Shown piece by piece: positions 52,522 to 62,000 of a stretch of DNA of 64,000 nt. A program made the position numbers and the translations under genes. The first letter of the stretch is position 1. Every line of letters starts with the position of its first letter. The DNA comes from Elusimicrobia bacterium RIFOXYB2_FULL_49_7 (GTDB lineage Bacteria > Fibrobacterota > OXYB2-FULL-49-7), in the NCBI GenBank assembly GCA_001800515.1, contig MGVN01000051.1:15050-79049 (forward strand), written 5' to 3'. The notes under the pieces are model-generated. The model worked only from the letters and a program-made list of their open reading frames with translations, had not been told where the DNA came from and did not search any database.

Positions 52522-54015
52522 TCAAGGAGGGGATGACCGAAGCCGGTATAAGATGATTTTATTTTCTTTCCCATATAACCCCTCGTTTCCGGCAAAACAA
52601 CCCATCGGCTCGAAACGACTGCGGTCGCCATCCACCCCATCCACCTCGGACGTCAGAAGAATGGTGCGACCCTCGGGGTTCTGTAAAAAAATCTCGATTT
52701 CATTAATGGAACGAATCCCAAAACAAAGGTAATCCGGATAAATATGCTTAAAGAGCCGGACCGATGGACCGCAAAACAAAAGAAGGGCTTCAGGCGGACC
52801 GAGCCGCGAAACCATTTCCGCCATTTCCCTCTGCGGCGGCAGGCGACGCCGGTTTTCCACCGATTGTTCGAGCGAAACAAGCGAAAAAAGCAGAATCAGA
52901 AAGACCACAACCGTTTGTTTAAGCCACAAAAAGGCCATCCGTTCCAGTCCGACAGCCATGAAAATAACGGCTGCTGCTTGAGAGAGAAGAGTGGCGGACG
53001 AATTCAATAGATTGCCCTGAAAAAAAATCCACAAGGTGTAGGGAAGGATGAAAATAGGAAGATAAAGTACTTTAAGCACCGGACGAAGCGAGAAGAGGAA
53101 AAAAAGAAGAGAGAGTCCTGTGACCAGGGTAATCATGCCGGCCCGAAAGGGATGAACCGAAAAATCAGCCCCAAATCCGGCTTGAAAGAAATTCCATAGA
53201 AAGGCGACCCCCTTGGCCGGAATAGAAAAAGCTTCGCTGGACAAGGGCGGCAGGTAGGTATAACTTCTCAGTCCAGCACCCACACTGATGATGTCTCCAA
53301 TAGAAACGGTAAAGAAAAAGGGTATGGCCCAGACGCTGAACCCGGCGATCACGCCGTTCAAGGATTCCAAGAAAATAGTGGGCCGCTTCAGCCGGATATA
53401 ACCGTACAGCGCAAACCCAAAGAGTGTGGGCAGAAAGAGAATCGCTGCGCCTTCAATACCGCTCAAGAGCGAGAGAAAAAGGGCGCCGGCGTAAAGTCCT
53501 AAGAAGCGCGTCTTTTGACGAAGATATGTCGGGAGCAGCAGGCTGCGCAACAGCATTCGGAGGCCGAAAAAAAAAGGAAAGAGCAAAAAAGCATGGTAAG
53601 AAGGCCGTACCGCCGCTATCCAAAGTCCGGGATGGAGCGTATACAATACCAGAGCCAAATAGGCCGTTGTTATGCCGTAACAACGTCGGGTGAGTTGGAA
53701 AAGGGGAAAAACCGCAAAGGCGGCGGATAACAATCCCGGCAGAATAAGGGAAAGCGCGTCTGATATCCCGACCAAGGAAAAAAGCCGTGCAAAAAAGAGA
53801 TAGACCGGAAATCCGGGCAGATGGGGTTGGAGCGCAGTCAAATCATATTGATGAAGGGCCAGTGCAAAATTGACGCTTTCCGGCCCATCCAACAAGGGGC
53901 GGCAGGACAGGAAACGCGAGAGCAAAATGACCGCGACAAACCCCCAAAGTATCCAGATGGATTGCCGGGTCAGCCGCAAATCGAGGGTGGAAGTCCCTTT
54001 TGACAAGATGTTCAT
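52522..54015 (-). CDS. GT-C-type membrane glycosyltransferase-like protein
   Basis: About 497 residues with some ten hydrophobic helices. An early periplasmic loop, SCRPLLDGPESVNFALALHQ, has the Asp/Glu pair typical of the first loop of GT-C (GT39/ArnT/PMT-like) enzymes that use polyprenyl-phosphate sugars. The C-terminus is a soluble domain of about 100 residues. The sugar and acceptor are unknown. The ATG at 54015 overlaps the glpD stop (ATGA), so it was preferred over an upstream TTG. Confidence 0.7.
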   Translation of the reverse strand: MNILSKGTSTLDLRLTRQSIWILWGFVAVILLSRFLSCRPLLDGPESVNFALALHQYDLTALQPHLPGFPVYLFFARLFSLVGISDALSLILPGLLSAAFAVFPLFQLTRRCYGITTAYLALVLYTLHPGLWIAAVRPSYHAFLLFPFFFGLRMLLRSLLLPTYLRQKTRFLGLYAGALFLSLLSGIEGAAILFLPTLFGFALYGYIRLKRPTIFLESLNGVIAGFSVWAIPFFFTVSIGDIISVGAGLRSYTYLPPLSSEAFSIPAKGVAFLWNFFQAGFGADFSVHPFRAGMITLVTGLSLLFFLFSLRPVLKVLYLPIFILPYTLWIFFQGNLLNSSATLLSQAAAVIFMAVGLERMAFLWLKQTVVVFLILLFSLVSLEQSVENRRRLPPQREMAEMVSRLGPPEALLLFCGPSVRLFKHIYPDYLCFGIRSINEIEIFLQNPEGRTILLTSEVDGVDGDRSRFEPMGCFAGNEGLYGKENKIILYRLRSSPP

Positions 54016-55616
54016 GGCTTCAAGCAATGAAGTTGATCTTCAACAAAGCCTCCATACGCCTTTATCTGGATTTGTATTTCCGTTTCATCCCATTCCAGGA
54101 CCTTCCCCAACAGGCGCGCGCACAGGTCTGCGGCGGCGCGTCCGTTATCCGGCGCCTTAAGGAAAATATCGGTTCTAAGCCGCATAAAATCCGTGAGGTT
54201 CGCAAGCAATTCGTAACGGGCTGCATAGACAATTTCCGCAAGAATAAAGGGCAGACCAGGAACCGCGGGCCGGGCAAGCAATGCGTCATTTTGTATCATA
54301 TTATGTATTTTAGCTGCTTGAGTGCCGTATCGAGTGTTCAGATGTACGTTCAGCGCGTCCATGGAAACGTTACCGGAAAGAGGGGTCTCGACAAACGGTG
54401 TCCGGCGAGTGACACAAGGCCGGACCTGTATTTTCAAATCCTTGAGTGGGCCGTGCAGCAAACGATCCACCATTTTTTCCGCCATATTGCGGTAGGTTGT
54501 CAACTTACCGCCGCCGATGTAATAAGCCCCTGAAGGACCCTGAAATATTTTATCCTGACGCGATACCGTACTGGCACTACCGCCTGATAATACCAGGGGT
54601 CTCAGCCCGGCAAAGACGCTTACCGCATCCGATGTTTTTAAATGGTAACCTGGAAACAGCCGGTTGACTAAAGCCAGAAGGGAGCGTACGTCCTCCTTAT
54701 CTGCCAGAACCGAATCCAGGTCTTCATGATAATCCGTGTCCGTTGTTCCCACCAAGGTCCAACCGTCCCAGGGAATGATGAAGATAATACGCTTATCCTC
54801 ATTGGAATTAACCACGACCGCATCCTGCACCGGCAGCTTGGCGTTGGGCACCACCAAATGGATTCCTTTCGTCAGGCGGAGCAGAGACCGTTTTTTCCCT
54901 TCCAATCTTTCATAAAGCGCATTGGACCACGGCCCGCCCGCGCAGACAAGCGCGCGGCAGGGAATGTCGAATTCCTCTCCTGTCAATCGATCGCATACCC
55001 GGACGGAATCGATGCGTCCGTTCCGAGGAGTCAGGGAAAGCGCCTCCATATAATTGACGGGATAGGCGCCATGGCACAGGCCGGAGACCACATTTTGCCT
55101 CACCAGTTCCGCATCATTAACACGGCAGTCATTGTACATTAAGGCGCCGGTTAATCCGTCGGTGTTCAACGCAGGCTCTCGCTTCAAAGTTTCTGGAACC
55201 CGGAGTTTCCGGTGAAGACCATGATTGCGGAACAGGGCCAGCGCGTCATAGAGCCAGAGTCCCAGGTCCATAAAATGAATGTTAAACCGATCGGTACGAT
55301 AAACCGGAAACAAGAAAGGGGTATTCTTGACAAGTTGAGGATGAAGCGCGGTCAGAAGCGCCCGTTCCCGGCCGGATTCGTATACCAGAGGAAAATCGAG
55401 ATGTTCAAGATAGCGCAATCCGCCGTGGATGAGTTTGCTGCTGCGGGAGCTGGTCCCGGAAGCAAAATCGTTTTTCTCCACCAGTCCGACCCGAAGTCCC
55501 CGCAGGGCACTGTCGCGGACAATGCCCGCTCCGTTGATGCCGCCGCCGATAACCAGGACATCCACCCCCTTTTTCAGTTCCTTCTTCAGAGTTTCGCGTA
55601 GAGGATAAAGGGCCAT
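54012..55616 (-). CDS. glpD: Aerobic glycerol-3-phosphate dehydrogenase
   Basis: 534-residue FAD enzyme that oxidises glycerol-3-phosphate to dihydroxyacetone phosphate at the membrane and feeds quinones. FAD-binding DVLVIGGGINGAGIVRDSAL, the KNDFASGTSSRSSKLIHGGLRYLEH block, FIIPWDGWTLVGTTDTDYH, and AGLRPLVLSGGSASTVSRQD. First gene of a minus-strand chain to aroG. glpK and glpF are not adjacent. Confidence 0.95.
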   Translation of the reverse strand: MALYPLRETLKKELKKGVDVLVIGGGINGAGIVRDSALRGLRVGLVEKNDFASGTSSRSSKLIHGGLRYLEHLDFPLVYESGRERALLTALHPQLVKNTPFLFPVYRTDRFNIHFMDLGLWLYDALALFRNHGLHRKLRVPETLKREPALNTDGLTGALMYNDCRVNDAELVRQNVVSGLCHGAYPVNYMEALSLTPRNGRIDSVRVCDRLTGEEFDIPCRALVCAGGPWSNALYERLEGKKRSLLRLTKGIHLVVPNAKLPVQDAVVVNSNEDKRIIFIIPWDGWTLVGTTDTDYHEDLDSVLADKEDVRSLLALVNRLFPGYHLKTSDAVSVFAGLRPLVLSGGSASTVSRQDKIFQGPSGAYYIGGGKLTTYRNMAEKMVDRLLHGPLKDLKIQVRPCVTRRTPFVETPLSGNVSMDALNVHLNTRYGTQAAKIHNMIQNDALLARPAVPGLPFILAEIVYAARYELLANLTDFMRLRTDIFLKAPDNGRAAADLCARLLGKVLEWDETEIQIQIKAYGGFVEDQLHCLKP

Positions 55617-55725
55617 GGTGGAAAAATAACTATTTCCATTTGAAAATAGAACGATTCCCTTTCTTTCCGGCCCTACCGAGGTCTTTGCCTTTTCCGGCCG
55701 CAGAGAGGTATTTTATCATTCCTTT

Positions 55726-56778
55726 ATGAAAGCCGTATCCATACCCCCCGAAGCTTTGCCCGTTTGGCAAGGGTTGTTTAAAGCAGTCGACGATTTCAAG
55801 GCCCTCCGTCCTTGGGAATGGATGACGGACCGCCACCTTTTCGGCATCCAAGACCCTAAAAGCGGTATTGTGGGGTATTGCTCCATCATGGGCCATGCCC
55901 GGGATCTTTACGGCCTTGATGTGCTGTTGGGGACGGATGGGTTGGAGGTTTTTTTAGATAGGATGGAAGCACCGCCTGAGATCTCACCCGAAGATTCCAT
56001 TCTTGATTGGAAATCCCTACGTCTGAGTTTTGAAAATAAACGTACCCTGTCCCGTGAGGATATGGACCTCCTCAATGCGGTGGGACTTAAATTCAAGGGT
56101 GCGGGTCAGTGGCCCTTGTTTCGCAGTTTTCGGCCCACCTATTTTCCCTGGTTCTTGACCCTGCCGGAGGCGCGTTTTCTCACCCTTGCTTTGGAACAAA
56201 CCTGTGCTTTTTCCTCCCGTCATCGGCAATCGCCGGATGATATCCGGATGCCGCCGGGCGTTGAAAAATATCTCTGTCTGATTCCGGAAAAAAGAGAAAA
56301 CGGTCTTTTCTTCCGTGAAGAGTGGCGAGAACCGGATACCCTCTCCGTACCAAAGGAGGTTTCCCTCCGGTTGGAAGAGTCGAGAGTACGACGTATCAAT
56401 CTTATGCCTTTCCTGAAAACGGGCTGGGAAATGGACCTTCTCACTCTGCCAAATCCCTTCCAGGATTCTCCGGAAGCACGCCCTTATTTTCCGAATCTGC
56501 TGATTGCGGCGGATCCGCAAGACGGTCGCTGTGCAGGGCAGGAAGTTCTTGCCAACCTCGGTTATGAACAGGCGCTGGCCGAACGTTTTCTTTCTCTCAT
56601 GGAAAAAAGCGAGGGCCGTCCCGCCTTTCTCCGTTTGCACGAAGAGGCCAACTGGGATTTCCTGGCTCCTCTGTTCGATCGCCTTTCGCTTCCTATGGAA
56701 CGGTGCGCAAACCTGCCCGCCGTGGATGAGATCTATGCTTACTTAGAAAATAATCTTGGTGATCTCTATTCGGTCTGA
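55726..56778 (+). CDS. Uncharacterised protein with PWEWM/FGIQDPKSG motif
   Basis: 350 residues, no signal peptide, no membrane segments. N-terminal WQGLFKAVDDFKALRPWEWM, HLFGIQDPKSGIVGYCSIMG and YGLDVLLGTDGLEVFLDRME match a conserved but uncharacterised domain often annotated DUF7309/DUF6930-like (recalled, not checked). Later FRSFRPTYFPWFLTLPEARF continues that family. The C-terminal 90 residues may be a second small domain. It stands alone, divergent from glpD and upstream of tRNA-Lys. Function unknown. Confidence 0.75.
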   Translation: MKAVSIPPEALPVWQGLFKAVDDFKALRPWEWMTDRHLFGIQDPKSGIVGYCSIMGHARDLYGLDVLLGTDGLEVFLDRMEAPPEISPEDSILDWKSLRLSFENKRTLSREDMDLLNAVGLKFKGAGQWPLFRSFRPTYFPWFLTLPEARFLTLALEQTCAFSSRHRQSPDDIRMPPGVEKYLCLIPEKRENGLFFREEWREPDTLSVPKEVSLRLEESRVRRINLMPFLKTGWEMDLLTLPNPFQDSPEARPYFPNLLIAADPQDGRCAGQEVLANLGYEQALAERFLSLMEKSEGRPAFLRLHEEANWDFLAPLFDRLSLPMERCANLPAVDEIYAYLENNLGDLYSV

Positions 56779-56811
56779 AAAACAGCGAATATACGTTGAT
56801 TTGCTTTTTAT

Positions 56812-56841
56812 TTGAAAACCAAAGCGATTGTTTTTTATCTT
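56812..56841 (+). promoter_or_regulatory. Candidate promoter of tRNA-Lys
   Basis: TTGAAA (56812-56817) with TATCTT (56836-56841), 18 nt apart, 21 nt before the tRNA. Both elements are partial matches to sigma-70 consensus. Confidence 0.4.
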
Positions 56842-56862
56842 AATGCGTCTCGGAAATTATCA

Positions 56863-56935
56863 GCGCCCGTAACTCAGCTGGTAGAGTATTTCCTTTTTAA
56901 GGAAAGAGCCGTTGGTTCGAATCCAACCGGGCGCA
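56863..56935 (+). tRNA. tRNA-Lys (anticodon UUU)
   Basis: Complete 73-nt cloverleaf: acceptor GCGCCCG (56863-56869) pairs with CGGGCGC (56928-56934), the anticodon stem TTTCC/GGAAA flanks loop TTTTTAA with anticodon TTT at 56896-56898, and the T-arm contains GGTTCGAATCC. The discriminator is A (56935). The CCA end is not encoded, so it must be added enzymatically. A terminator follows at once, so it is a single-gene unit. Confidence 0.96.
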
Positions 56936-56938
56936 CAT

Positions 56939-56973
56939 AAAAAGGGCTCGTATGAAAATACGGCCCTTTTTTT
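56939..56973 (+). terminator. Intrinsic terminator after tRNA-Lys
   Basis: The hairpin AAAAAGGGC-t-CGTAT-GAAA-ATACG-GCCCTTTTT has a GAAA tetraloop and a run of seven T (56967-56973). It may also serve the minus-strand gene ending at 57003, because the upstream A-run would give a T-tail on that strand. Confidence 0.93.
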
Positions 56974-57002
56974 ATGACGAATTTGCCAAGCCGAGAACAA
57001 GG

Positions 57003-59378
57003 TCAGCGAGTCGCTGAAATCTTGAATTTCTTCATTTTCCGATAAAAAGTGGCTTCGGATATTTTTGCTTCGCGCGCGGCCCAGCGAATAATGCCATTGT
57101 TTTTTTCCAACAGTTCGATGCAATGTTCCCGCCGCAACGCACGGGGATTATGAAGCGGGACCTTGAGATTACCGGTTTTTTTGCGGTCTCCCTTGTTTGG
57201 TACCTCAATGTCGAAATTTTCCGGTGGAATGACATCCTTAACCGAATACAACATTGCTTTCTGAATCACGTTTTCCAGTTCACGGATGTTACCCGGCCAA
57301 TCATGTTCCATCAACCGCTGAAAGGCGGCGGGAGTCAATCTTTGGATGGAACGGTTGAATTTTTTATTGTAATGTTTGAGAAGGTAAATACACAGATCCG
57401 GAATGTCCTCTTTCCGGTTACGCAGCGGCGGCAAATGCAGGGAGACCGCATCCAGCCGATAGAAGAGATCCGCGCGGAAGAGACCTGTCTCTACCAGCTC
57501 CTTTAAATCACGGTTGGAGGCAGCGACAATCCGTGTGTCGATCTTGATTTCCTGGTTGCTGCCCAGGCGAGTCAACGTAAAATCCTGAAGGAAATGAAGC
57601 AATTTCACTTGAATATCAAGAGAAAGATTCCCAATCTCGTCTAAAAAAAGCGTGCCGCCGTGGGCGGTTTCCAATTTGCCCGCCCGCGACTGAATCGCGC
57701 CGGTAAAGGCCCCTTTTTCGTGTCCAAAGAGCTCGCTTTCCAGAAGGCTTTCGGGCAGTTCGGCACAGTCTACTTTGACGAAGAGACCGTTCTGAAACGG
57801 ACTGTGTTCATGAATAAATCCGGCCATCAATCCTTTTCCGGTCCCGGTCTCTCCCTGGAGCAGAATCGATGCGGATGAATGGGCCGCGATCAAGGCTTTT
57901 TCCTTGAGCTGCTGCATAATGGCTGAATTACCGATGATTAAAGGAAAGGAGGGACGTTCCTTTTTCAGCAGGGATTTTAAGTGATCCCGATCCTGAATGA
58001 TTTGAGCGCGCTGTTTTTCCAGGGTCAGAATGTTCTGGCGGAGAGGAGAGACGTCGAAAAATTGGAGCGTATAATGAAATTTACCGTTGGCATAGGTGAC
58101 TCGATGATCCAACAAGGGATGAAACTGAAAAAAGTTCTGGGTATCATTTAAAAAAGAAACCTCCGGGAAGGCGGTTTCGCTTTCCCGTGTCAGGCGATAC
58201 CCGCATATGTTTTTTATTCGGATGACGCTTTTTTGCTGTACATGGAGGTATTGTATTCCCACTTTCTTTTCAATGGGGTCTGTGTCACGAAAGGTGATTT
58301 CCAGATGGTCGTTCAGAAAAAAGAAAAAAGAGGAGCCTCTTTTAATGATTTCCAAGCGATAAGGACCCGGCAGGAATGTGTTGTCGAATGCTAATTCGTG
58401 GGCTGTTTCCCCCTGCTTTTTGAATTTAAATCGATGATTTAATGCGTCGGGACCAATAAGATAACCTTGATAATCCGGAAAAAGGTAATCCTCTGCGGAA
58501 TCGCCGTTAAGGATCATGCTCGGGGGGGCTCCTTTTTCGACGTCAAGTTCAAGGACGAATCGATAATCGAATTGGATGGTGTCGATATGAGGTACCAATT
58601 CCAGGAGTCCTCTATCGCTTGTTGCGTCGGTTGTCCAGACAATGCCGGTAGAGTCAGGGGAGAGATGGGTTGAATCAGGAAGAAGGCCGGCATAATTATT
58701 TTGAAGACCCGTGGGTGCAGGAGAAAAGAGAAGATGCCACGGCAGGCGTCGGACATCGTTGGCCTTTATCCCGGTATTACTAATAAACGAGAGAGGGTTG
58801 GGGCTTATCCATTTCTCAATAGGCGTACCAAGAATTTTATCCGGAGAAGAAAAGGCGGACGGAAAGTAGGAGAGAAATTTGGTATTAAACCCGCAAAGAA
58901 GCCCTTTTGTATCGACCATGGCAAACGGATTTCGCCCTACCAGACTTACCGTCTGGGCCAAAGCCCTGAAACGGATGATGCCGAAAAGACCGAAGCCCGA
59001 TAGATTTCTTAAATGAAGCGTGGAGGCAGGAATATGAGAGTAAAAACCATAACCTTGTTCCGTGTGCTCAAACATATTCTTAGAGTGAAAAGCATTATCC
59101 GAACGAATAAGTGAATCGATGGTAATGTCTTTTGTTTCCGACAAATCAAGTGCCAATTCATGCAGATGACGATCAGGAGGCAGGAAATAAAGCGTATCAA
59201 TTTTTTTGTTAAGAATAAGATTTTGGTTAAAATCTTCAACGTTTTCCTGGCCGCCGATATCACAAATAATTCCATCTGCATCCAAGCGAACAAAGATATC
59301 CCAGCTTTTTCTGATGAAATCCCTTATCACCGGAATTCGAGGTTCAAGCTCTTTAAGAAAGACGTCTTCTTTTTGCAT
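57003..59378 (-). CDS. Sigma-54-dependent activator with large N-terminal sensor region
   Basis: 791 residues. C-terminal half: the AAA+ core with Walker A GETGTGKGLMAGF, the sigma-54 contact GAFTGA at about residue 556, Walker B GGTLFLDEIGN, and a Fis-type helix-turn-helix (REHCIELLEKNNGIIRWAAR, EATFYRKMKKFKI). N-terminal half: a PAS-like start (RLDADGIICDIGG; NPFAMVDTKGLLCGFNTKFL) and a beta-sandwich-like region at about 270-390 (LPGPYRLEIIKRGSSFFFFL, NDHLEITF, KKVGIQYLHV) that recalls concanavalin-like LamG modules (tentative). No receiver domain, so it is probably ligand-controlled. Divergent from a sigma-54 promoter and two secreted genes. Confidence 0.92.
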   Translation of the reverse strand: MQKEDVFLKELEPRIPVIRDFIRKSWDIFVRLDADGIICDIGGQENVEDFNQNLILNKKIDTLYFLPPDRHLHELALDLSETKDITIDSLIRSDNAFHSKNMFEHTEQGYGFYSHIPASTLHLRNLSGFGLFGIIRFRALAQTVSLVGRNPFAMVDTKGLLCGFNTKFLSYFPSAFSSPDKILGTPIEKWISPNPLSFISNTGIKANDVRRLPWHLLFSPAPTGLQNNYAGLLPDSTHLSPDSTGIVWTTDATSDRGLLELVPHIDTIQFDYRFVLELDVEKGAPPSMILNGDSAEDYLFPDYQGYLIGPDALNHRFKFKKQGETAHELAFDNTFLPGPYRLEIIKRGSSFFFFLNDHLEITFRDTDPIEKKVGIQYLHVQQKSVIRIKNICGYRLTRESETAFPEVSFLNDTQNFFQFHPLLDHRVTYANGKFHYTLQFFDVSPLRQNILTLEKQRAQIIQDRDHLKSLLKKERPSFPLIIGNSAIMQQLKEKALIAAHSSASILLQGETGTGKGLMAGFIHEHSPFQNGLFVKVDCAELPESLLESELFGHEKGAFTGAIQSRAGKLETAHGGTLFLDEIGNLSLDIQVKLLHFLQDFTLTRLGSNQEIKIDTRIVAASNRDLKELVETGLFRADLFYRLDAVSLHLPPLRNRKEDIPDLCIYLLKHYNKKFNRSIQRLTPAAFQRLMEHDWPGNIRELENVIQKAMLYSVKDVIPPENFDIEVPNKGDRKKTGNLKVPLHNPRALRREHCIELLEKNNGIIRWAAREAKISEATFYRKMKKFKISATR

Positions 59379-59425
59379 GATGATAGTTTTATTTAAAAAC
59401 AGAAAACAATTCCGAGTCTATCATA

Positions 59426-59528
59426 ATTCTAACACTAACCTATTAAATATCTTGCAATATTAATAAAGAGTTTGAGTAAATATAATACAATTTTATGTTA
59501 ATATGTTGAGAATTAATACATTCTAACA
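59426..59528. repeat. Repeated ATTCTAACA boxes in the sigma-54 intergenic region
   Basis: ATTCTAACA occurs at 59426-59434 and 59520-59528, 94 bp apart (close to nine helical turns, same face). An inverted relative TGTTGAGAAT lies at 59504-59513. The second copy is part of the palindrome TTCTAA-CAT-TTAGAA (59521-59535). These are candidate enhancer sites for the divergent activator. Confidence 0.5.
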
Positions 59529-59535
59529 TTTAGAA
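59521..59535. promoter_or_regulatory. Palindrome TTCTAA-CAT-TTAGAA
   Basis: Perfect 6-3-6 inverted repeat 15 nt upstream of the -24 element of the sigma-54 promoter. It could be an activator site, though enhancer sites usually lie further upstream. Confidence 0.5.
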
Positions 59536-59550
59536 TTTTTTATTTGATTT

Positions 59551-59566
59551 TGGTACAGATATTGCA
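59551..59566 (+). promoter_or_regulatory. Sigma-54 promoter (-24/-12)
   Basis: TGGTAC-N5-TTGCA matches the TGGCAC-N5-TTGCW consensus with one change, and the GG-GC distance (59552-59553 to 59564-59565) is exact. It lies 73 nt before the ATG of the first secreted gene and faces it, next to a divergent sigma-54 activator gene. Confidence 0.82.
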
Positions 59567-59638
59567 TATTATTACATAGGTGATATTGCATTGTCGATAA
59601 TGAAGTTAGAGGAAATCTCAATTTTAAGGAGGAACGGC

Positions 59639-61951
59639 ATGAATCATCAACAGCATCAGAGACGTAATAAAGGTTGGCGTCTGTTTTTGGCCACCTCTCT
59701 TTTCCTGGTCAGCGTTCTATTCTCTCAGGATGTCAAACTGTTGGCGGGTTTTGAATATGATGACATGCAGACGTGGACCGGCTGGAGCGGTACAGCCATC
59801 AGTGAGGGGACAAGTGCCATGGGTGGGAGTTATGGCACCCTGTTTCAAGGGGATGCAACCGAAGGGGACTGGGCTGTAGGGCGAGACATTTCCAGTGATG
59901 CGGTGAGTTGGTATTTAACGTCACCGGCGGTTCCGGATAATCCTCTTATTTATCTCTATGGTAAGATATTTTATACCTTCGGTTTTTTAGAGAACTGGCT
60001 GGGTGCAGATTGGTCGGGTTATGATCGGATGCGCATTGATATCAAGAGTACCTTGGATTCGTGCGTGGTTTGGCTTTCCCTTCAAGACGAACTGACCTCT
60101 CCATTTATCATACGGCGGTATGTGGTACCCATGAATGAATGGGTGACGCTGGAATTCAATTTAGCGGATGCGTCCAAGGAAATTCAGGTGCCTCTTTCCG
60201 GTGCCGGGACAACTTACTGGGGGGTTGATACCTTAAAAGGGCGTCTGCTGAACTTAAGCCGGATGGCGAACTTATCTGTGAATGTTCCCCATTTTTATCA
60301 TAGCCGTGCGCAACATGTGATAGTGGATAATTTGCGATTATTGAAGGCGGGAGTGGATGAGGGGACCTCCCTGACCGTTCTTCGTGACACCACTGCCTTC
60401 CAGACGGTCCAGGAGCTTCCGCCTCAGAGTCCGGTCTGGACGAATAAATATACAGGTGCAAGAAACACGGAGCCTTTAACGCTGGGAGAGCCTTCGGTCA
60501 TTGACCGGAGTTCGGCCAATATATCCTATGCGCAGTTTTCCGGGATGCCTTATGCCATCAGTGCGGTGGATAATGATCATATCATCATGGGCACCACGAT
60601 TTTCGGGAATGCCCTGATGAGTGTGAATGGCGGGGAGAGTTGGACCAGTGCGGGTATGATGCACAGCTACAATGCGCCCGGCAATATGTTTACCGGAGCC
60701 GGGGATGATTTATTGGGTTTTTACACGGAAAGATGCGGTGGCGGTGGTGTTTCCTCTGCCATGTATTTCCGTCGTCTCCAGTTTAACGGTACCGGTTGGC
60801 AGATTACACCCTATAAAATGATTACGCCGAATTCCTGGCATTGTGCAGAATGGAAAGTGAACGGCATCCGATTACCGAACGGCCGGATTTGGATGTTGTC
60901 CGCCCATGAAACACGCTATAGAGGGATATGGATGCGGGGTTGGTATTCGGATGATGAAGGGGAAACCTGGCGTTGGCCGAATGCTTCCGGCTTAATGGAT
61001 GCCGAGGCATTGCGGAGTTACGGCACCCGTCATGGCAACCTGACCGGCGCGGAATGGTGGGTGGATAATTCCGATGCATGGGAATATGAAGGCAAGACGG
61101 CTTCTTTGGGTACCATTACCACTTCTTTGAATTTCAGCTCCTTTTTTCCGATGCTGGTTCCCTATGGGGATGAAGTGGCCTGTTTCTGGCAGGACGCCAA
61201 TAGCAACACGATTAAATGGTCTCATTCCGATGGTACACGCTGGACCGCACCAACAACTTTGTTAAGCAGTATGACCAGCCGTCCGTCCGGAGCGGTTTAT
61301 CATGAGGCCACCGGTAATATTTATTTTGCTAATGGCCAAAAGATTTACCAGTTTGACGGTACTCATACCCCGGTTGACATTACCCCCGCATTATGCACTG
61401 GTCATATCCTGTCACTCAGTGGAAATCTGCTGATGAATGTATGGAAAGAGCAGAGCGGGGTACAGTATCTCATCCGTTATTGCACCAAAGAACTTCCGGA
61501 TGGGGTCTGGAGCGAAGCGCATACGCTTGCCACAGAAGATGTGAGCTGCTATTTGACCTCCACCCAATCCGCGCCGGAGAACTTCTTTCCCGTGGCTTGG
61601 GCTTTTACGGGGTCAACAACCAAATGGATTAAATTCCAACGCATTCCGATTGCCGGAACCTCTGCGAATAAGCAGCAGGCGAATGTTCAACGCGCTCCCT
61701 TCCTGGAGGTGAGCCCCAATCCTTTCTGCGGGCAAACGGTTTTTCAGTATCAGGTGCCTAAGGCAGGTGCAGTATCGTTCAAAGTGTATGATCGCTGCGG
61801 TCGGTTGGTGGAGTCGCTGTTGGAAGGCAAGCAGGTCTCAGGTGCGCATCAGGTGAAATGGGATGCCCGTCATTTGGCGGCAGGCCTTTATGTGGCCAGA
61901 ATCAAAGCGACAGGCCTGAATTTGTCCAGAAAAATCATTATTGTGAAATAA
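59639..61951 (+). CDS. Secreted CBM-like / Asp-box propeller protein with T9SS-like C-terminus
   Basis: 770 residues. A signal peptide (about 18-40: RLFLATSLFLVSVLFSQ). N-terminal jelly-roll region (about 45-245) with DWSGYDRMRIDIKSTLDSCV and VIVDNLRLLKAG, the layout of CBM11-like carbohydrate-binding domains. Then a beta-propeller with sialidase-type Asp boxes: SVNGGESW and SDDEGETW. The C-terminus, SPNPFCGQTVFQYQVPKAGA through GLYVARIKATG to IIIVK, is a FlgD-like/type IX secretion sorting domain. A glycan-binding or glycan-cleaving extracellular protein is inferred. The ATG at 59639 has AAGGAGGAA upstream; an in-frame start at 59591 is less likely. Confidence 0.82.
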   Translation: MNHQQHQRRNKGWRLFLATSLFLVSVLFSQDVKLLAGFEYDDMQTWTGWSGTAISEGTSAMGGSYGTLFQGDATEGDWAVGRDISSDAVSWYLTSPAVPDNPLIYLYGKIFYTFGFLENWLGADWSGYDRMRIDIKSTLDSCVVWLSLQDELTSPFIIRRYVVPMNEWVTLEFNLADASKEIQVPLSGAGTTYWGVDTLKGRLLNLSRMANLSVNVPHFYHSRAQHVIVDNLRLLKAGVDEGTSLTVLRDTTAFQTVQELPPQSPVWTNKYTGARNTEPLTLGEPSVIDRSSANISYAQFSGMPYAISAVDNDHIIMGTTIFGNALMSVNGGESWTSAGMMHSYNAPGNMFTGAGDDLLGFYTERCGGGGVSSAMYFRRLQFNGTGWQITPYKMITPNSWHCAEWKVNGIRLPNGRIWMLSAHETRYRGIWMRGWYSDDEGETWRWPNASGLMDAEALRSYGTRHGNLTGAEWWVDNSDAWEYEGKTASLGTITTSLNFSSFFPMLVPYGDEVACFWQDANSNTIKWSHSDGTRWTAPTTLLSSMTSRPSGAVYHEATGNIYFANGQKIYQFDGTHTPVDITPALCTGHILSLSGNLLMNVWKEQSGVQYLIRYCTKELPDGVWSEAHTLATEDVSCYLTSTQSAPENFFPVAWAFTGSTTKWIKFQRIPIAGTSANKQQANVQRAPFLEVSPNPFCGQTVFQYQVPKAGAVSFKVYDRCGRLVESLLEGKQVSGAHQVKWDARHLAAGLYVARIKATGLNLSRKIIIVK

Positions 61952-62000
61952 AGGAATGCATGGAAAGATCTTCTATATAAAAAACAAGGGAGAAAAAAAG

